From contig NZ_JAKNDA010000003.1 of the NCBI RefSeq assembly GCF_023155095.1, forward strand, positions 310,001-374,000: DNA of 64,000 nucleotides, read 5' to 3'. The notes under the pieces are model-generated. The model was not told where the DNA came from. It made no database searches and saw only the letters and a program-made list of their open reading frames with translations. Every line of letters starts with the position of its first letter. Position 1 is the stretch's first letter. Positions 35,504-47,831 of the stretch are shown in pieces. The DNA comes from Idiomarina aminovorans (GTDB lineage Bacteria > Pseudomonadota > Gammaproteobacteria > Enterobacterales > Alteromonadaceae). The position numbers were made by a program, and so were the translations under genes.

Positions 35504-36778
35504 TTAATCGACGCCGAAAATTGCTTTTAGAATGTAGAAGAAAATAATCGACATAATGGCGCCTGCCGGCAAGGTCACCACCCATGAAATAACAATGTTG
35601 CGGACAACACCTAAGTTCAAAGCGGCAATACCGCGAGCCATGCCAACACCCAGTACAGCACCTACCAGCGTTTGCGTGGTTGAAATAGGTAACCCGGTAC
35701 CGGAGGCAAGAACCACCGTTGTCGCAGCGGCAAGCTCTGCGGCGAAACCACGGCTTGGGGTTAAGTGCGTAATACCATTACCAATGGTTGCAATAACACG
35801 TTTTCCCAGCATGGCCAGACCCGCAACAATACCAATGCCGCCTAAAGGTAATACCCACCAGGCCAATTGTGCTTTACTGGCTATGTCACCGCCACTGGTT
35901 ACCACACTGACGACAGCGGCAAGCGGACCAATAGCATTGGCAACATCGTTTGAACCGTGCGCAAAAGCCATTGCACAGGCAGTTACAACCATCAGCACTG
36001 CAAAAACTTTCTCCACGTTGGTGTAATGCATGTCAATGTCATCAGATGGGTTAAATTTGAGCCGCTTAATCGCAATTTTGCCAATAATAAACACGACAAA
36101 AGCAACCGCTATTGCCCAAAGGTACCCTTCTAAGCTTCCGAGATCTAAACCTACATGCTTCAGGCCTTTCTTTATCGTCACCAGAGAGATAACAAAGCCT
36201 GCTAACCCCATATAAAATGGTACATAGCGTTTCGCCATTTCCAGCGGGTTTGATCGGTCAAAGATCAGCTTTTGCGCACTCATAAATATGAGATAGGCAA
36301 TAAAGCCGGAGATGGCAGGGGTGACGACCCAGCTTCCAACCACCCCCCCAACTTTAGCCCACTGCACGGATTCCATACTGACACCAACAGCAGAAAATCC
36401 AACAATAGCACCAATAATCGAATGAGTGGTTGATACCGGCCAGCCAAGATAGGAAGCGAACATTAGCCAAAAGCCAGCGGCTAACAGAGCGGAAATCATA
36501 CCAAACACCAGCAGTTCAGGCTGATCCACGAAATACGCGGAATCGATAATACCTTTGCGAACGGTATTGGTGACTTCGCCGCCGGCCAGATAAGCGCCGG
36601 CAAACTCGAATATCATGGCAATGACAATGGCTTGCTTAATTGTCAGTGCTTTTGAACCAACCGAGGTACCCATGGCGTTAGCAACATCGTTTGCACCGAC
36701 ACCCCAGGCCATAAAGAAACCGAAAACTGCGGCCATCCCGATAAGCAGGAGGCTGTAGCTAGAAATAATATCCATCAA
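35504..36778 (-). CDS. pit: PiT-family inorganic phosphate transporter
   Basis: 424 residues with about ten to twelve membrane helices. The duplicated PiT signature is present: GANDVANAMGTSVGSKAL near residue 28 and HGSNDVANAIGPLA near residue 274. It carries metal-phosphate in symport with H+ or Na+. The gene starts 12 bases after a DUF47 gene, a standard pairing in which the DUF47 protein modulates PiT. Confidence 0.95.
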   Translation of the reverse strand: MMDIISSYSLLLIGMAAVFGFFMAWGVGANDVANAMGTSVGSKALTIKQAIVIAMIFEFAGAYLAGGEVTNTVRKGIIDSAYFVDQPELLVFGMISALLAAGFWLMFASYLGWPVSTTHSIIGAIVGFSAVGVSMESVQWAKVGGVVGSWVVTPAISGFIAYLIFMSAQKLIFDRSNPLEMAKRYVPFYMGLAGFVISLVTIKKGLKHVGLDLGSLEGYLWAIAVAFVVFIIGKIAIKRLKFNPSDDIDMHYTNVEKVFAVLMVVTACAMAFAHGSNDVANAIGPLAAVVSVVTSGGDIASKAQLAWWVLPLGGIGIVAGLAMLGKRVIATIGNGITHLTPSRGFAAELAAATTVVLASGTGLPISTTQTLVGAVLGVGMARGIAALNLGVVRNIVISWVVTLPAGAIMSIIFFYILKAIFGVD

Positions 36779-36789
36779 TCAGACTCCGC

Positions 36790-37470
36790 TTAGACGCGTG
36801 CTAGCATCAGTTCAAAACGTGCACCTACTCGCTCGGCTAAGTCGGCTAAATCGCCAACCCAGTCCAAAATGCGGTATAAGAACATCGCATCAAGTGGGTT
36901 CATATCCAGTTCAATTTTACGCAGATCCTGACGCAATTTTATTTGAAGTTGGTCGGTATCAGCTTCAATTGCATCAAGTTCTATAATAAAGTTGTCGACA
37001 AGCTCGCGTTCACGACCTTTGAATCCGGCTTCCAACAAGTCATCAAACTCGCCAATGGTTTCGCGAGCTTTATCGGTTGCATCCAGACAACGACTTAAAT
37101 AAGCGTCAAAATCTTTTACTAATGGCTCTGGAATGATCAGTTCGCGTCCGGTGACCAGACCGGAGATATCTTTGGCTTTATTGGCAATTTTGTCCTGCTG
37201 AGAGACAAGCTCGAGCAAATCCGCACGCTCTACCGGCATAAATAAGCCACCAGGGAGGTTCAGACGGATTTTACGTTTCATATCATCCGCGTTTGATTCG
37301 TGTTTTACGATGGTTGCACGAGCCACTTCTGCACTCTGCCAGTCCTTCGAATAAACCGCTTTAAAGAAATCTCTAAGCGCATAAGCGCAGCGGTGCACTT
37401 CATCCATGTGCTCAATCATCGGTTTAATTGGAGATTTAGCAAATACCCCAAGAAATGAGTTTACTGACAT
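36790..37470 (-). CDS. DUF47/PhoU-like regulator of PiT
   Basis: 226 residues, all helical, with the DUF47 pattern (NLPGGLFMPVERADLLELVS, and FLYRILDWVGDLADLAERVG near the end). The fold resembles PhoU. It is the promoter-proximal partner of the phosphate transporter gene, separated by 12 bases. It is thought to tune phosphate uptake. Confidence 0.93.
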   Translation of the reverse strand: MSVNSFLGVFAKSPIKPMIEHMDEVHRCAYALRDFFKAVYSKDWQSAEVARATIVKHESNADDMKRKIRLNLPGGLFMPVERADLLELVSQQDKIANKAKDISGLVTGRELIIPEPLVKDFDAYLSRCLDATDKARETIGEFDDLLEAGFKGRERELVDNFIIELDAIEADTDQLQIKLRQDLRKIELDMNPLDAMFLYRILDWVGDLADLAERVGARFELMLARV

Positions 37471-37560
37471 AACATTATCCGATTTCTTCAGCCGATGTTA
37501 GCTGGCGCGAATATTAGCGAAATCTAGGGATAAAGAAAACCGTAAGATTTGATTAATTAC

Positions 37561-39483
37561 TCAAACATTAAATGCCCGTTCTATTTCCACTCTTTGAGTG
37601 CCCACCTGCGCTTCCACTTGTCTTAACAACTCATGCGCGTTATTCATTTCGTTCACTAATTGCTGCAACTGAACTGAAAAACCGTTAACTTTGTCTGCTT
37701 GCTGCTCCGCTAACCGGAATGAGGTTTTAGCTTCTTCGGTTGAAGCCTGCGCCTGAGTCGAAACCTCATTTGCAGTTTCTACCAAGCGTTCAACGAATTG
37801 CTGCTGGGAATCGCTGGCTTCGGCTATTTCCTGGTAACCATTTTCAATGGAAAGCGATGCCTCGGTTAACTGGTTCAAAGAATCATTAATGCCACCAAGA
37901 GAAGACTGCGTTTTTTGCGCCAACTGTCGGACTTCATCAGCCACCACTGCAAAACCGCGTCCTTGCTCACCTGCTCTGGCTGCTTCAATTGCCGCATTCA
38001 GTGCCAGCAAGTTGGTCTGATCCGCAATACCTGAAATAATAGACAGTGCGTCTTTTACCTCTTTTACCGAGTGGTCCAGCTCTTCGGCGGAACGCTTGGC
38101 CGTTTTAATTGCTTTTTCATTCAGCTCTGAGGCGCTTTTTAATTTAAGAATATGCTGACGGCTATGTTTCATTGAGTCTTGCGTGTCCAGTGCATTCTTT
38201 TCAAGAGTATTGGTGCACTGGTTGAGTTCTTGAGTTAGCTCGCTTAAATCCTCAATGCCCTGGATAGTTGTGGAAGCTGATGCCTGCGTGTCTGCAGATG
38301 ACTGAACAATTTGCTGTAATTCTTGTATGACTCGTTTTAACGCTTCATTGACCACCGTCATTTGCTGAGACTTTTCCTCGTCGCGGCGCTGAGTTTGTTC
38401 CAGAATACCGTTAAAAAATGAAGCGATTTCGGCCATTTCTGTATCGCGATCGGCGTTCGGTAAGTAGTTTAATTCTTTTTTTCTCAGCAAAGTCTCCATG
38501 GCATCACGCAGACTCCTCAAAGGCGTCAGTACCATACGTTTTAGCAATACAAAGTTCAGTATCGAAAACAGCAGCAAAACAGCGACTAAAGCAATCAGAG
38601 CCAGCTTTATCTGCATCAAACTAGCTTGCTGTTTTTGCAAAAGTTTCTGCTCTACTTCTACGGCTAAAGATTGAACAGTCGCGATATCATCGGAAATTGA
38701 ATTGAAAGCCTGCTGGCGAGACTGAATAAGCTTTAAGGTTGAAGATAGTTCATTAGGGTAACGCCGAACTAAATTACTCATCTCTGAAATTATTTTTGGA
38801 CCCAGTTCTTTCGCTTCTTTTGCCACCAACATCATAGACTGGTCAGGCAGCTCTTCTTTTACGCCCAGTTCCGGTAACTGCTGTAACCGTTCTATTTCTT
38901 TTTCGATTGCTTTAAGCACTTGCCTTAATGCTTGCTTATCTACCTCGTCGCTGAACAGCCGCTCTCTTGTGTGCACCAAATTAGCAATTAACAGCACTAA
39001 ATCGCTCCCAATACTGAGGTAACTTTCTGCCGCCGATGGGTTATTGCTACTGCCTTTTTGTGCATAGTCGAACAAGCTTGATAATTCGTTAAACATCGAG
39101 CGTTCTGCATTGACCAGCAACGCAGATTCTTGTCCAGAAAGCTTTCCTATCGCACGATAATCACTTGAAATTCGAGTGCCAATAATATTCAGCTGTTTTT
39201 GTATAGACCGGGTACCTGGTAAATTCAAGGCATCTAGTTCTGCACTAACCTCACTGACTGAAACTTCAGCCTTGTTCAACAAAAGTGCGTTACCAGATTG
39301 TAAATAACCACTGAGTTCAGTTACAACCTCAACCATTAGCTTCTCTTTTATAGACGAATAAACCTCTTGCTGTTGCTCAAATTGCCGCAGCTGGTTATTT
39401 GCCCATATAAGCACAGACAAAAACAATAAAGACAAACCCAGCAGAGAAAATGAAGAACTACGACTAAAAGTTGAAACGCGCAT
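37561..39483 (-). CDS. Methyl-accepting chemotaxis protein
   Basis: 640 residues. Membrane helix 1 (about 11-28), a long helical periplasmic domain (about 31-285), helix 2 (about 288-311), a HAMP domain and a cytoplasmic signalling rod with the hairpin tip [20 protein letters not shown] and [15 protein letters not shown]. The periplasmic part is predicted all-helical (long 4-helix-bundle type). It signals to CheA/CheW; the ligand is unknown. No che gene is adjacent. Confidence 0.94.
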   Translation of the reverse strand: MRVSTFSRSSSFSLLGLSLLFLSVLIWANNQLRQFEQQQEVYSSIKEKLMVEVVTELSGYLQSGNALLLNKAEVSVSEVSAELDALNLPGTRSIQKQLNIIGTRISSDYRAIGKLSGQESALLVNAERSMFNELSSLFDYAQKGSSNNPSAAESYLSIGSDLVLLIANLVHTRERLFSDEVDKQALRQVLKAIEKEIERLQQLPELGVKEELPDQSMMLVAKEAKELGPKIISEMSNLVRRYPNELSSTLKLIQSRQQAFNSISDDIATVQSLAVEVEQKLLQKQQASLMQIKLALIALVAVLLLFSILNFVLLKRMVLTPLRSLRDAMETLLRKKELNYLPNADRDTEMAEIASFFNGILEQTQRRDEEKSQQMTVVNEALKRVIQELQQIVQSSADTQASASTTIQGIEDLSELTQELNQCTNTLEKNALDTQDSMKHSRQHILKLKSASELNEKAIKTAKRSAEELDHSVKEVKDALSIISGIADQTNLLALNAAIEAARAGEQGRGFAVVADEVRQLAQKTQSSLGGINDSLNQLTEASLSIENGYQEIAEASDSQQQFVERLVETANEVSTQAQASTEEAKTSFRLAEQQADKVNGFSVQLQQLVNEMNNAHELLRQVEAQVGTQRVEIERAFNV

Positions 39484-39540
39484 AAACCAGCCCTGTAGAG
39501 AATAGAGAACCAGTTTAAGACGGTTTTATGACATGTTAAT

Positions 39541-39569
39541 GAAAAAAGCCGTGGCAATAGCCACGGCTT
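39541..39569 (-). terminator. Terminator after the DUF481 gene
   Basis: AAGCCGTGGC pairs perfectly with GCCACGGCTT around a 4-base AATA loop, followed on the minus strand by a T-run of six. It lies 22 bases after the DUF481 stop and ahead of the MCP gene. Confidence 0.88.
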
Positions 39570-39591
39570 GTCGGTTATCAACTCGCAAATT

Positions 39592-40377
39592 CTAAAAAGA
39601 GTAAACCAGAGTAACTGCTGTTTCTGTATCCAGCTTTTCAATGCTTTCATCTGAAACGTGAGAGTTATGGTTTGCTCCCAGTGACAACTTCATTGCCAGT
39701 GAACTGTTAATATTCGCTGAAACGGAAAACTCTGCTTTGCTCTTGGTATTGTCCTCACCAACTTCTGATGACAACAACGCATTAAAACGAGAATTTTCAC
39801 TAATTTTCCAGTTCAATCCACCCGCTAAACGCAAGATCATCGAGCCTTCTGACTGGACTGAGGGCTCATTGTCAGTTTGCACGGGCTTAGTTCTCGAATA
39901 ACCCGGACCAATTTCGTAGTCAGCGTAAATATCGTCATTGTAACGATAACGGGCACCATAACCGGTTGCTACCGTCGCCTGATATTCGAAACCACTAAAT
40001 TCGTCGTCTTCATAGGAACCGAACACAAACATTGAGTCACGACTGTCAGGAGCAAACTTATAGTTCGTCTGAGCCGATATAAACATGCGGTCCGCAGTTT
40101 CTACACTATCTCCGGTCTCCTGGTCTTCCTGTTCTGCTGTGTAGTAATCAAAAACACCTTTATGGCGCCAGTTTTGAATGTCGCGCGACGCATTGAACTT
40201 GCCTTTCAGGCTTTCGGTCTTAGTATTCCCAGAAGTGTAAAGTAAACCAAATTCAGCGCTGGCTTCCCACTGCTCAACAGCTTCTGTATCAACGTCCTTT
40301 GCGTCGTCAAACATAAATGTTTGCGCACTGACCGCTGCAGGTAAAAACAAACTTGCGAATAATAAAGAAAATCGCAC
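39592..40377 (-). CDS. DUF481 outer-membrane beta-barrel protein
   Basis: 261 residues. A signal peptide (MRFSLLFASLFLPAAVSAQ) precedes alternating hydrophobic strands of a beta-barrel, with WEASAEFGLLYTSGNTKTES typical of the DUF481 (YdiY-like, salt-induced) family, and a closing aromatic Phe (ALVYSF-type end) used by the barrel assembly machine. It sits between the fba operon and the MCP gene and has its own terminator. Confidence 0.88.
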   Translation of the reverse strand: MRFSLLFASLFLPAAVSAQTFMFDDAKDVDTEAVEQWEASAEFGLLYTSGNTKTESLKGKFNASRDIQNWRHKGVFDYYTAEQEDQETGDSVETADRMFISAQTNYKFAPDSRDSMFVFGSYEDDEFSGFEYQATVATGYGARYRYNDDIYADYEIGPGYSRTKPVQTDNEPSVQSEGSMILRLAGGLNWKISENSRFNALLSSEVGEDNTKSKAEFSVSANINSSLAMKLSLGANHNSHVSDESIEKLDTETAVTLVYSF

Positions 40378-40416
40378 ACTAACCTCGTTATTTGTGTCTT
40401 TTACAAAGCGCCTGCG

Positions 40417-41481
40417 TTACTTAACAATCGCGTCTAATTCGCCGTTGTCGTAGCGCTGAAACATTGACTCTAAGTTAATTGGCTTAATTTTACTGGCCAT
40501 ACCGGCACAACCAAAGGCTTCATAGCGCGCCCGGCAAATATCTTCCATAGCCGTTGTTGCCGCCATGAAGAATTTACGCGGGTCAAAGTTTGACGGATTT
40601 TCAGCCAAATGACGACGAATAGCACCTGTTGAAGCCAAACGTAAATCGGTATCGACGTTGACTTTACGCACGCCATGTTTAATTCCTTCCTGAATTTGCT
40701 CAACCGGTACCCCGTAAGTTTCCGGGATCTCGCCACCAAATTCATTAATAATTTTAAGCCACTCTTGTGGGACCGATGATGAACCATGCATGACCAAGTG
40801 TGTACCCGGAATGCGGCGGTGAATCTCTTTAATGCGATCAATGGCTAAAATATCACCAGTTGGTGGGCGGGTAAATTTGTAGGCACCATGTGAAGTACCA
40901 CAAGCAATAGCTAGCGCATCAACATGAGTCGCTTTCACAAACTCAGCAGCTTCCTCCGGGTTAGTCAGTAACTGCTCGTGCGACAGTTTACCTTCGGCAC
41001 CGACACCGTCTTCTTCACCCGCTTCACCGGTTTCAAGAGAGCCTAAGCAACCCAGCTCACCTTCAACAGAAACACCGCAAGCATGCGCCATTTCTACGGT
41101 TTGCTTGGTAACTTTTACGTTGTAGTCATATTCAGCAGGAGTTTTACCGTCTTCCAGCAATGAGCCGTCCATCATAACGGAGCTAAAGCCCAGTTGAATA
41201 GAACGCTGGCAGACCCCCGGAGATGTACCGTGATCCTGATGCACAACCACTGGAATATGTGGCCATTCTTCAACTGCCGCCTGAATTAAATGGCGCAGGA
41301 AAGGAGCACCGGCGTACTTACGAGCGCCTGCTGAAGCCTGCACAATAACCGGGCTATCAGTTGCGTCAGCCGCTTGCATAATTGCACGCATCTGCTCAAG
41401 ATTGTTGACGTTAAATGCGGGTACACCGTAGTTATGCTCTGCGGCATGATCTAGTAACTGTCGTAATGACACCAGGGCCAT
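40417..41481 (-). CDS. fba: Fructose-bisphosphate aldolase, class II
   Basis: 354 residues. Zinc-dependent aldolase of glycolysis and gluconeogenesis, of the Calvin-cycle/CbbA-like subtype, which is longer than the E. coli FbaA core. Zinc ligands are in [20 protein letters not shown] and [10 protein letters not shown]. The C-terminal [20 protein letters not shown] is characteristic. It is the last gene of the tkt-epd-pgk-fba cluster. Confidence 0.96.
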   Translation of the reverse strand: MALVSLRQLLDHAAEHNYGVPAFNVNNLEQMRAIMQAADATDSPVIVQASAGARKYAGAPFLRHLIQAAVEEWPHIPVVVHQDHGTSPGVCQRSIQLGFSSVMMDGSLLEDGKTPAEYDYNVKVTKQTVEMAHACGVSVEGELGCLGSLETGEAGEEDGVGAEGKLSHEQLLTNPEEAAEFVKATHVDALAIACGTSHGAYKFTRPPTGDILAIDRIKEIHRRIPGTHLVMHGSSSVPQEWLKIINEFGGEIPETYGVPVEQIQEGIKHGVRKVNVDTDLRLASTGAIRRHLAENPSNFDPRKFFMAATTAMEDICRARYEAFGCAGMASKIKPINLESMFQRYDNGELDAIVK

Positions 41482-41510
41482 AAAAATACTCCTTAATTAA
41501 AAACTTGTTT

Positions 41511-42692
41511 TCAGGCGTCTTTAGCCCGTTCTTGTAAAATTTCTACGGCCGGTAATGTTTTACCTTCCAGAAATTCCAGGAACGCTCCGCCACCTGTTGA
41601 AATATAACTTATCTTATCAGCGATATCGTATTGGTCAATTGCAGCCAGAGTGTCGCCACCACCGGCAATTGAAAACGCATCACTTTGTGCAATGGCATTG
41701 GCAATGTTTTTTGTCCCCTGCCCAAATTGCTCAAATTCAAAAACACCGACCGGGCCGTTCCAGACAATTGTGCCGGCGTTTTTCAACATAGACGCTAATT
41801 GTTCTGCTGTTTCAGGACCAATATCAAAAATCATGTCATCATCAGCAACGCTATTAACGGCTTTAATTTCGGCTTTTGTCTCTGCGCTGAATTCTTTGCC
41901 GGTTACCACATCCAGCGGTAAAGGAATATCGCCGCCTTTGGCTTTAGCCTGCGCCATTAAGCGGTTGGCCTCATCGGTTAAGTCAGCCTCATACAATGAT
42001 TTACCCACGTTATGGCCAGCGGCTGCAACAAAGGTGTTAGCAATTCCGCCACCCACAATCAGCTGATCAACAACACCCGACAGCGACTCTAATACGGTGA
42101 GTTTGGTTGAAACCTTTGAACCACCGACAATGGCTACTAACGGCCGCTTCGGTTCTTCCAGCGCTTTACCCAGAGCTTTTAATTCACCGGCCAGCAATGG
42201 CCCGGCGCAAGCAACAGGTGCGTATTTAGCAACACCGTGAGTCGATGCCTGTGCACGGTGTGCGGTACCAAAGGCATCCATCACGTAAACATCACACAGC
42301 TTCGCTAACTTTTTAGCCAGCTCGTCATCGTTCTTTTTCTCGCCAGCATTAAAGCGAACGTTCTCAAAAACTACGAGTTCTCCGGCGTTCAACTCAACAC
42401 CATCGAGGTAGTCTTTACTCAACCGAACAGAACAATCCAGCGCGCTTTTTAGGTAGTCAACCACGGGTTGCAGCGAAAACTGCTCATCGTATTCGCCTTC
42501 CGTTGGACGCCCCAGATGAGACATCACCATGACTTTAGCCCCCGCTTTCAAAGCCTTTTGAATACTTGGCAGTGCTGCTTTTAGTCGCGCATCGGAGGTT
42601 ACTTTTCCATTTTTAACCGGAACGTTTAAATCTTCCCGAATCAGGACGCGTTTGTTATTTAAATCCAAATCGGTCATAGCAATGACAGACAT
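41511..42692 (-). CDS. pgk: Phosphoglycerate kinase
   Basis: 393 residues. Transfers phosphate from 1,3-bisphosphoglycerate to ADP. The substrate motif [14 protein letters not shown], the catalytic SHLGRPTEG, the KVSTKL segment and the nucleotide-binding [10 protein letters not shown] are present. 13 bases after epd. Confidence 0.98.
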   Translation of the reverse strand: MSVIAMTDLDLNNKRVLIREDLNVPVKNGKVTSDARLKAALPSIQKALKAGAKVMVMSHLGRPTEGEYDEQFSLQPVVDYLKSALDCSVRLSKDYLDGVELNAGELVVFENVRFNAGEKKNDDELAKKLAKLCDVYVMDAFGTAHRAQASTHGVAKYAPVACAGPLLAGELKALGKALEEPKRPLVAIVGGSKVSTKLTVLESLSGVVDQLIVGGGIANTFVAAAGHNVGKSLYEADLTDEANRLMAQAKAKGGDIPLPLDVVTGKEFSAETKAEIKAVNSVADDDMIFDIGPETAEQLASMLKNAGTIVWNGPVGVFEFEQFGQGTKNIANAIAQSDAFSIAGGGDTLAAIDQYDIADKISYISTGGGAFLEFLEGKTLPAVEILQERAKDA

Positions 42693-42704
42693 GTAATACC
42701 CTCT

Positions 42705-43736
42705 CTAAACTGAATGTTCTGTTTGTTTAGCCATTGTTTTTGCGGTATCCAGCAAACGACTGGCGAATCCCCATTCGTTGTCACACCAACACAGCAACTT
42801 AACCAGCCGTTTATGACTGACACGAGTTTGCGTGCCATCAACAATGGATGAATGCGGGTCATGGTTAAAATCTATTGAGACTAAAGGCTCTTCAGTATAG
42901 TCCAGTATTCCGGCCAGCTGCTGTTCGCTGTGTTCGCGCAAAACCTGGTTGATTTGCTCAATAGTCGCGTCACTGTTTAACGTAACGCTCAAGTCCATTG
43001 CGGTCACATTAGTGGTTGGCACCCGCACAGCAATGGCCTCAAAACGCCCTTCTAAGTGCGGTAATATACGTTCAATGCCTCGTGCTAAACGCGTATCCAC
43101 CGGAATAATAGAACGCCCGGCGGCGCGGGTTCGGCGCAAATCCGAATGGTAGGCATCAATAACCTGCTGGTCGTGCATAGCGGAGTGAATGGTTGTAATG
43201 GCGCCGGAATCAATACCAAAAGCGTCGTCCAGCACTTTGATCACCGGCACTATGCAGTTTGTTGTGCAGGAGCCGTTAGAAACGACTTTATGCTCAATAG
43301 TAAGCTCTTTCTCATTCACTCCGTAAATTGCAGTGAAGTCAACGTCGGGCTTGCCCGGGTGAGAAAACAGCACGCGCTTTACGCCTTGCTGAAGGTAGAG
43401 CTGGCCATCGGCCTGACTGCCGAATACGCCGGTGCAGTCGATGACAATATCAACGTGATGAGCGCACCAGTCAATGGCTTCAATTTCAGTCTGATGGGTC
43501 AAAGCTATAACATCGCCGGCGACCGTTAACGTATCACCCGATTGCGACACTTTTTCGCCAAACCGTCCGTGGCTGGAGTCGTATTTCAGTAAATGCGCTA
43601 TCGCCTCCGACGCGGCAGGTTCGTTAATCAGCACCACCTGCACACTGTCACGGTAATTATTCTCATATAAAGCGCGCAAAAAGCTGCGGCCAATACGACC
43701 AAAGCCATTAATCGCAATACGAGTCGGTTCGCTCAT
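42705..43736 (-). CDS. epd: Erythrose-4-phosphate dehydrogenase
   Basis: 343 residues of the GAPDH fold. The Rossmann motif is [15 protein letters not shown] and the catalytic Cys is in [12 protein letters not shown], with His in [11 protein letters not shown]. The segments [19 protein letters not shown] and [14 protein letters not shown] fit Epd, which makes 4-phosphoerythronate for pyridoxal phosphate synthesis. A GAPDH role cannot be fully excluded. It is directly downstream of tkt, which supplies erythrose-4-phosphate. Confidence 0.92.
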   Translation of the reverse strand: MSEPTRIAINGFGRIGRSFLRALYENNYRDSVQVVLINEPAASEAIAHLLKYDSSHGRFGEKVSQSGDTLTVAGDVIALTHQTEIEAIDWCAHHVDIVIDCTGVFGSQADGQLYLQQGVKRVLFSHPGKPDVDFTAIYGVNEKELTIEHKVVSNGSCTTNCIVPVIKVLDDAFGIDSGAITTIHSAMHDQQVIDAYHSDLRRTRAAGRSIIPVDTRLARGIERILPHLEGRFEAIAVRVPTTNVTAMDLSVTLNSDATIEQINQVLREHSEQQLAGILDYTEEPLVSIDFNHDPHSSIVDGTQTRVSHKRLVKLLCWCDNEWGFASRLLDTAKTMAKQTEHSV

Positions 43737-45737
43737 TTATGCTCCTAACAAACGTTTAGCCGCTGCCACAACATTGTCGATAGTAATACCAAAATGCTGA
43801 TATAAATCGACCGCCGGCGCAGACTCACCAAAGGTTTTCATGCCCACCACTTCGCCGTTAAGACCAACATATTTGTACCAGAAATCGGTGATACCGGCTT
43901 CAATCGCAACGCGCCGAGTAACCTCTGATGGCAATACCGATTCTTTGTAATCGGTATCCTGAATATCAAACACGTTAGTTGATGGCATAGACACAACGCG
44001 CACTTTATGGTTCTGATCGGTGAGCTGTTCATAGGCGTTCATGGCTAAATCAACTTCCGAGCCAGTGGCAATCAGAATCACTTCGGGCTGGCCATCGCAA
44101 TCTTTCAGAATGTAACCGCCACGGGCAATATTGGTTAGTTGCTCGTCGTCGCGCCCTTGTTGCTGCATTCCCTGACGGCTAAAAATTAAGGCAGATGGGG
44201 TTTTACTGCTTTGCACTGCCGCCCCCCAGGCAACCACTGTTTCAACCTGGTCGCATGGGCGCCAGCATTGCAAATTAGGCGTTTGCCGTAAGTTAGCCAG
44301 TTGCTCAACCGGCTGATGGGTAGGTCCATCTTCACCCAGTCCGATAGAGTCGTGGGTGTAAACAAAAATACTCGGCTGCTTCATCAGCGCCGACATGCGC
44401 ACCGCATTACGGGCATATTCCATAAACATCAGGAAAGTCGCACCATAAGCCTTAAAACCGCCGTGCAAGGTTACGCCGTTCATAATGGCTGACATACCAA
44501 ACTCGCGTACCCCATAAAAGACATAGTTACCACTGCTATCATCCGCAGTAATGCCCTTCGCATTGTTCCATAATGTCAGGTTTGATCCAGCCAAGTCAGC
44601 AGAACCGCCTAACAGTTCAGGTAACTTCGGACCAAACTCATTCAAAACATTTAGCGACGCTTTTCGTGTGGCGATAGCTTCTGGGCTGCTTTGCAGTTGT
44701 TTCGCATAATTGTGTACTGAATTCTCAAAGCCTTCCGGCAATTCGCCATTCAGACGACGCTTCAGTTCTTTTGCCAGCTGCGGATACTCGTGCTCATAAG
44801 CAACCCAGCGCTTATTCCAGGAAGACTCAACCGCCGCCCCTTTATCCGTCGCCGACCATTGCTGGTAAACATCTGCCGGTACTTCAAAAGCGTCGTGCGG
44901 CCAGTTCAATTGCTTGCGCGCAGCGACAATTTCGTCATCGCCTAAGGGCGCACCATGACAGCTCTCAGAGCCCTGTTTATTCGGTGCTCCGAAGCCAATA
45001 ACGGTTTTACAAATAATCAGCGTTGGTTTGTCCTGGTGAGCGCGGGCGCTCTCAATTGCTTGTGTGATTGCCGCTGAGTTGTGTCCGTCAATTTGGTTAA
45101 TCACGTGCCAGCCATAAGACTCGAAACGCTTCGCGGTATCGTCGGTGAACCAGCCATCAACCTCTCCATCAATGGAAATGCCGTTGTCATCGTAAAACGC
45201 AATGAGCTTCCCCAGACCCAGGGTACCCGCCAGTGAACACGCTTCGTGCGAAATGCCTTCCATCAAACAACCGTCACCCAGGAAGGTGTAGGTGTAATGA
45301 TCAACAATCTCATGATTTTCACGGTTAAACTGCGCGGCTAATACTTTCTCAGCCAGAGCCATCCCCACGGCGTTTGCAAGTCCCTGTCCCAGCGGTCCGG
45401 TAGTCGTTTCCACACCCGCAGTGTAACCATATTCAGGGTGTCCGGGAGTTTTTGAATCTAATTGGCGGAACTGTTTCAAGTCCTCAATGCTGAGATCATA
45501 ACCTGTCAGGTGAAGTAATGAGTAAATCAACATTGAACCGTGACCATTTGATAAGACAAAACGGTCACGGTCAGCCCAGCCGGGGTTATTGGGGTTATGC
45601 TTTAGGTAGTCACGCCAAAGGACTTCTGCGATATCTGCCATACCCATGGGCGCTCCGGGGTGGCCTGATTTAGCTTTTTGAACCGCATCCATACTGAGTG
45701 CACGGATAGCGTTGGCGATATATTGACGATCTGACAT
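43737..45737 (-). CDS. tkt: Transketolase
   Basis: About 666 residues from the ATG at 45737, chosen for the AGGGGGT site 6 bases upstream and the normal MSDRQ-type start. Thiamine-diphosphate binding region [38 protein letters not shown] and the pyrimidine domain with [10 protein letters not shown] are present. Carries two-carbon units between pentose and hexose phosphates. First gene of the cluster that continues with epd, pgk and fba. Confidence 0.97.
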   Translation of the reverse strand: MSDRQYIANAIRALSMDAVQKAKSGHPGAPMGMADIAEVLWRDYLKHNPNNPGWADRDRFVLSNGHGSMLIYSLLHLTGYDLSIEDLKQFRQLDSKTPGHPEYGYTAGVETTTGPLGQGLANAVGMALAEKVLAAQFNRENHEIVDHYTYTFLGDGCLMEGISHEACSLAGTLGLGKLIAFYDDNGISIDGEVDGWFTDDTAKRFESYGWHVINQIDGHNSAAITQAIESARAHQDKPTLIICKTVIGFGAPNKQGSESCHGAPLGDDEIVAARKQLNWPHDAFEVPADVYQQWSATDKGAAVESSWNKRWVAYEHEYPQLAKELKRRLNGELPEGFENSVHNYAKQLQSSPEAIATRKASLNVLNEFGPKLPELLGGSADLAGSNLTLWNNAKGITADDSSGNYVFYGVREFGMSAIMNGVTLHGGFKAYGATFLMFMEYARNAVRMSALMKQPSIFVYTHDSIGLGEDGPTHQPVEQLANLRQTPNLQCWRPCDQVETVVAWGAAVQSSKTPSALIFSRQGMQQQGRDDEQLTNIARGGYILKDCDGQPEVILIATGSEVDLAMNAYEQLTDQNHKVRVVSMPSTNVFDIQDTDYKESVLPSEVTRRVAIEAGITDFWYKYVGLNGEVVGMKTFGESAPAVDLYQHFGITIDNVVAAAKRLLGA

Positions 45738-45828
45738 GAAAAACCCCCTGGAAGATGAAGAGCAACTTGCGATGCGCGTATTCTCCACATTTCAGGGGGT
45801 ACAAGCAAATTTATAGGCGAATTATTGT

Positions 45829-46974
45829 TTAAATATCAGCCTGTAAATCGGCGGCTTTGTCGGTTTTTTCCCAAGGGAATTCGTCCCGGCCAAAGTGCCC
45901 GTATGCAGCCGTTTGATGGTAAATTGGACGCTCCAGGTCAAGCATTTTAATTAATCCGTAAGGGCGTAAGTCAAAATGGCGACGGATTAATGCAATTAAT
46001 TGTTCCTCTGAGTACTTTGATGTACCAAAGGTATCAATGCTAATAGACGTTGGTTCTGCCACCCCAATGGCGTAAGAAATTTGTAGCTCGCAACGTTCAG
46101 CTAAGCCAGCCGCCACCAGGTTCTTGGCAACATAACGCGCCGCATAAGCTGCACTGCGGTCAACTTTGGACGGGTCTTTACCGGAAAATGCACCGCCACC
46201 ATGGCGCGCCATACCACCGTAAGTGTCGACAATAATTTTACGCCCGGTAAGACCGCAATCCCCCATAGGGCCGCCGACAACGAAACGCCCGGTTGGGTTA
46301 ATGTGGAACTGTGTGTCTTTGGCAATCCACTGCTCCGGCAATACCGGTTTAATGATTTCTTCCATCACCGCTTCACGCAACGTTTCCTGAGCAATATCTT
46401 CTCTATGCTGAGTGGATAACACAACGGTATCGATAGCCACCGGCTTACCGTTTTCATAAACAAAGGTCAGCTGACTTTTAGCATCCGGGCGTAACCAATC
46501 TAAAAGTCCGCTTTTCCGCACTTGTGCCTGACGCTGCACAACCCGATGCGCGTAAGTCACAGGCGCAGGCATTAATACTGAAGTTTCGTTTGAGGCGTAA
46601 CCAAACATCAAGCCTTGATCGCCGGCGCCTTGCTCTTCTGGTTCCGCACGATCAACGCCTTGATTAATATCGTGGCTCTGTTTGCCAATAGCATTCAGAA
46701 CGGCACAAGACGCACCGTCAAAACCCATATCTGAATGATTATAACCAATGTCTTGGATTGTCTTACGGGTCAAGTCGTCGATATCAACCCAGGCTTCGGT
46801 GGTTATTTCGCCACCAACCAGAACCATTCCGGTTTTGACAAAGGTTTCACAAGCCACCCGGGATTTTGGATCTTCTGCTAAAATAGCGTCTAAAACCGCA
46901 TCGGATATTTGGTCGGCAATTTTGTCCGGGTGCCCTTCGGACACGGATTCTGATGTAAATAGGTGACGCGACAT
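45829..46974 (-). CDS. metK: S-adenosylmethionine synthetase
   Basis: 381 residues. The signature motifs [28 protein letters not shown] and [19 protein letters not shown] are complete. Makes SAM from methionine and ATP. It lies 91 bases upstream of tkt on the same strand and is divergent from rsmE. I see no SAM riboswitch in the upstream gap. Confidence 0.98.
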   Translation of the reverse strand: MSRHLFTSESVSEGHPDKIADQISDAVLDAILAEDPKSRVACETFVKTGMVLVGGEITTEAWVDIDDLTRKTIQDIGYNHSDMGFDGASCAVLNAIGKQSHDINQGVDRAEPEEQGAGDQGLMFGYASNETSVLMPAPVTYAHRVVQRQAQVRKSGLLDWLRPDAKSQLTFVYENGKPVAIDTVVLSTQHREDIAQETLREAVMEEIIKPVLPEQWIAKDTQFHINPTGRFVVGGPMGDCGLTGRKIIVDTYGGMARHGGGAFSGKDPSKVDRSAAYAARYVAKNLVAAGLAERCELQISYAIGVAEPTSISIDTFGTSKYSEEQLIALIRRHFDLRPYGLIKMLDLERPIYHQTAAYGHFGRDEFPWEKTDKAADLQADI

Positions 46975-47089
46975 AAACCCACTATTCCTTAATTTTGATG
47001 AAATCGGTTAATACTGGCTGCATAATATAATCGATCATTCTTTTTTTTTCTACTTCTGGACGTCTGAAAGTCTGGTTAAGGCTGGTGAA

Positions 47090-47821
47090 ATGCGAGTACC
47101 ACGGATCTATCATCCGGGCCCTATAACGTTACAATCTGAAATTGAATTGAGTCGGGATGCGTTTCAGCACCTGATCAAAGTCCTGCGTTTAAACGTAGGG
47201 GATACCATTGTTCTATTCAATGGTGATGAGCAGAATTACGAAGCAACTATTGCCTCAGTTGAGAAAAAATCAGCACATTTTATAGCAACCCGCAGTCAGG
47301 CTAATAAGTCAGAATCACCGGTCAATATTCATTTAGCACAAGTCATTTCGCGCGGTGACCGCATGGATTTTGTACTGCAAAAGTCAGTCGAATTAGGCGT
47401 AACAGAAATAACCCCGCTGTTCAGTGAGCGTTGCGGAGTAAAACTCAATGGAGACAGGCTTGCAAAGAAGCAGCTACAATGGCAAAAAATTGTCCGTTCA
47501 GCTTGCGAACAATGCGGTCGCAGTGTGGTTCCTAAAGTGAAACCAGCACTGCAGTTAAGTGACTTTATTGAAGACGCCTTCGCGGGGCTTCGCCTGACTT
47601 TAGATCCAACCGCGAAAAAACCGCTGTCTTCATTTCAGCAAGCCGATAAAGGAATACAATTACTCATTGGTCCTGAAGGCGGTTTTACGGATGACGAGGT
47701 CAGTAATGCTGAACAACAAGGATTCAAACCGATGCGTTTAGGCCCGCGAGTGTTAAGAACAGAAACCGCCGCGCTCTCAGCGCTAACCGCCGTGCAATAT
47801 CAGTTTGGCGACTTAAGCTAA
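47090..47821 (+). CDS. rsmE: 16S rRNA m3U1498 methyltransferase
   Basis: 243 residues. SPOUT-class enzyme with RIYHPGPI at the start, the substrate segment FVLQKSVELGVTEITPLFSE, the SAM-binding knot LLIGPEGGFTDDEV and LGPRVLRTETAAL. It methylates U1498 in the ribosome. It is 10 bases ahead of gshB. Confidence 0.96.
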   Translation: MRVPRIYHPGPITLQSEIELSRDAFQHLIKVLRLNVGDTIVLFNGDEQNYEATIASVEKKSAHFIATRSQANKSESPVNIHLAQVISRGDRMDFVLQKSVELGVTEITPLFSERCGVKLNGDRLAKKQLQWQKIVRSACEQCGRSVVPKVKPALQLSDFIEDAFAGLRLTLDPTAKKPLSSFQQADKGIQLLIGPEGGFTDDEVSNAEQQGFKPMRLGPRVLRTETAALSALTAVQYQFGDLS

Positions 47822-47831
47822 AGGAGTTTAC

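Noticed and set aside
46975-47089. Possible SAM riboswitch between metK and rsmE
   Set aside because: The 115-base gap has no recognisable SAM riboswitch core or long stem arrangement.
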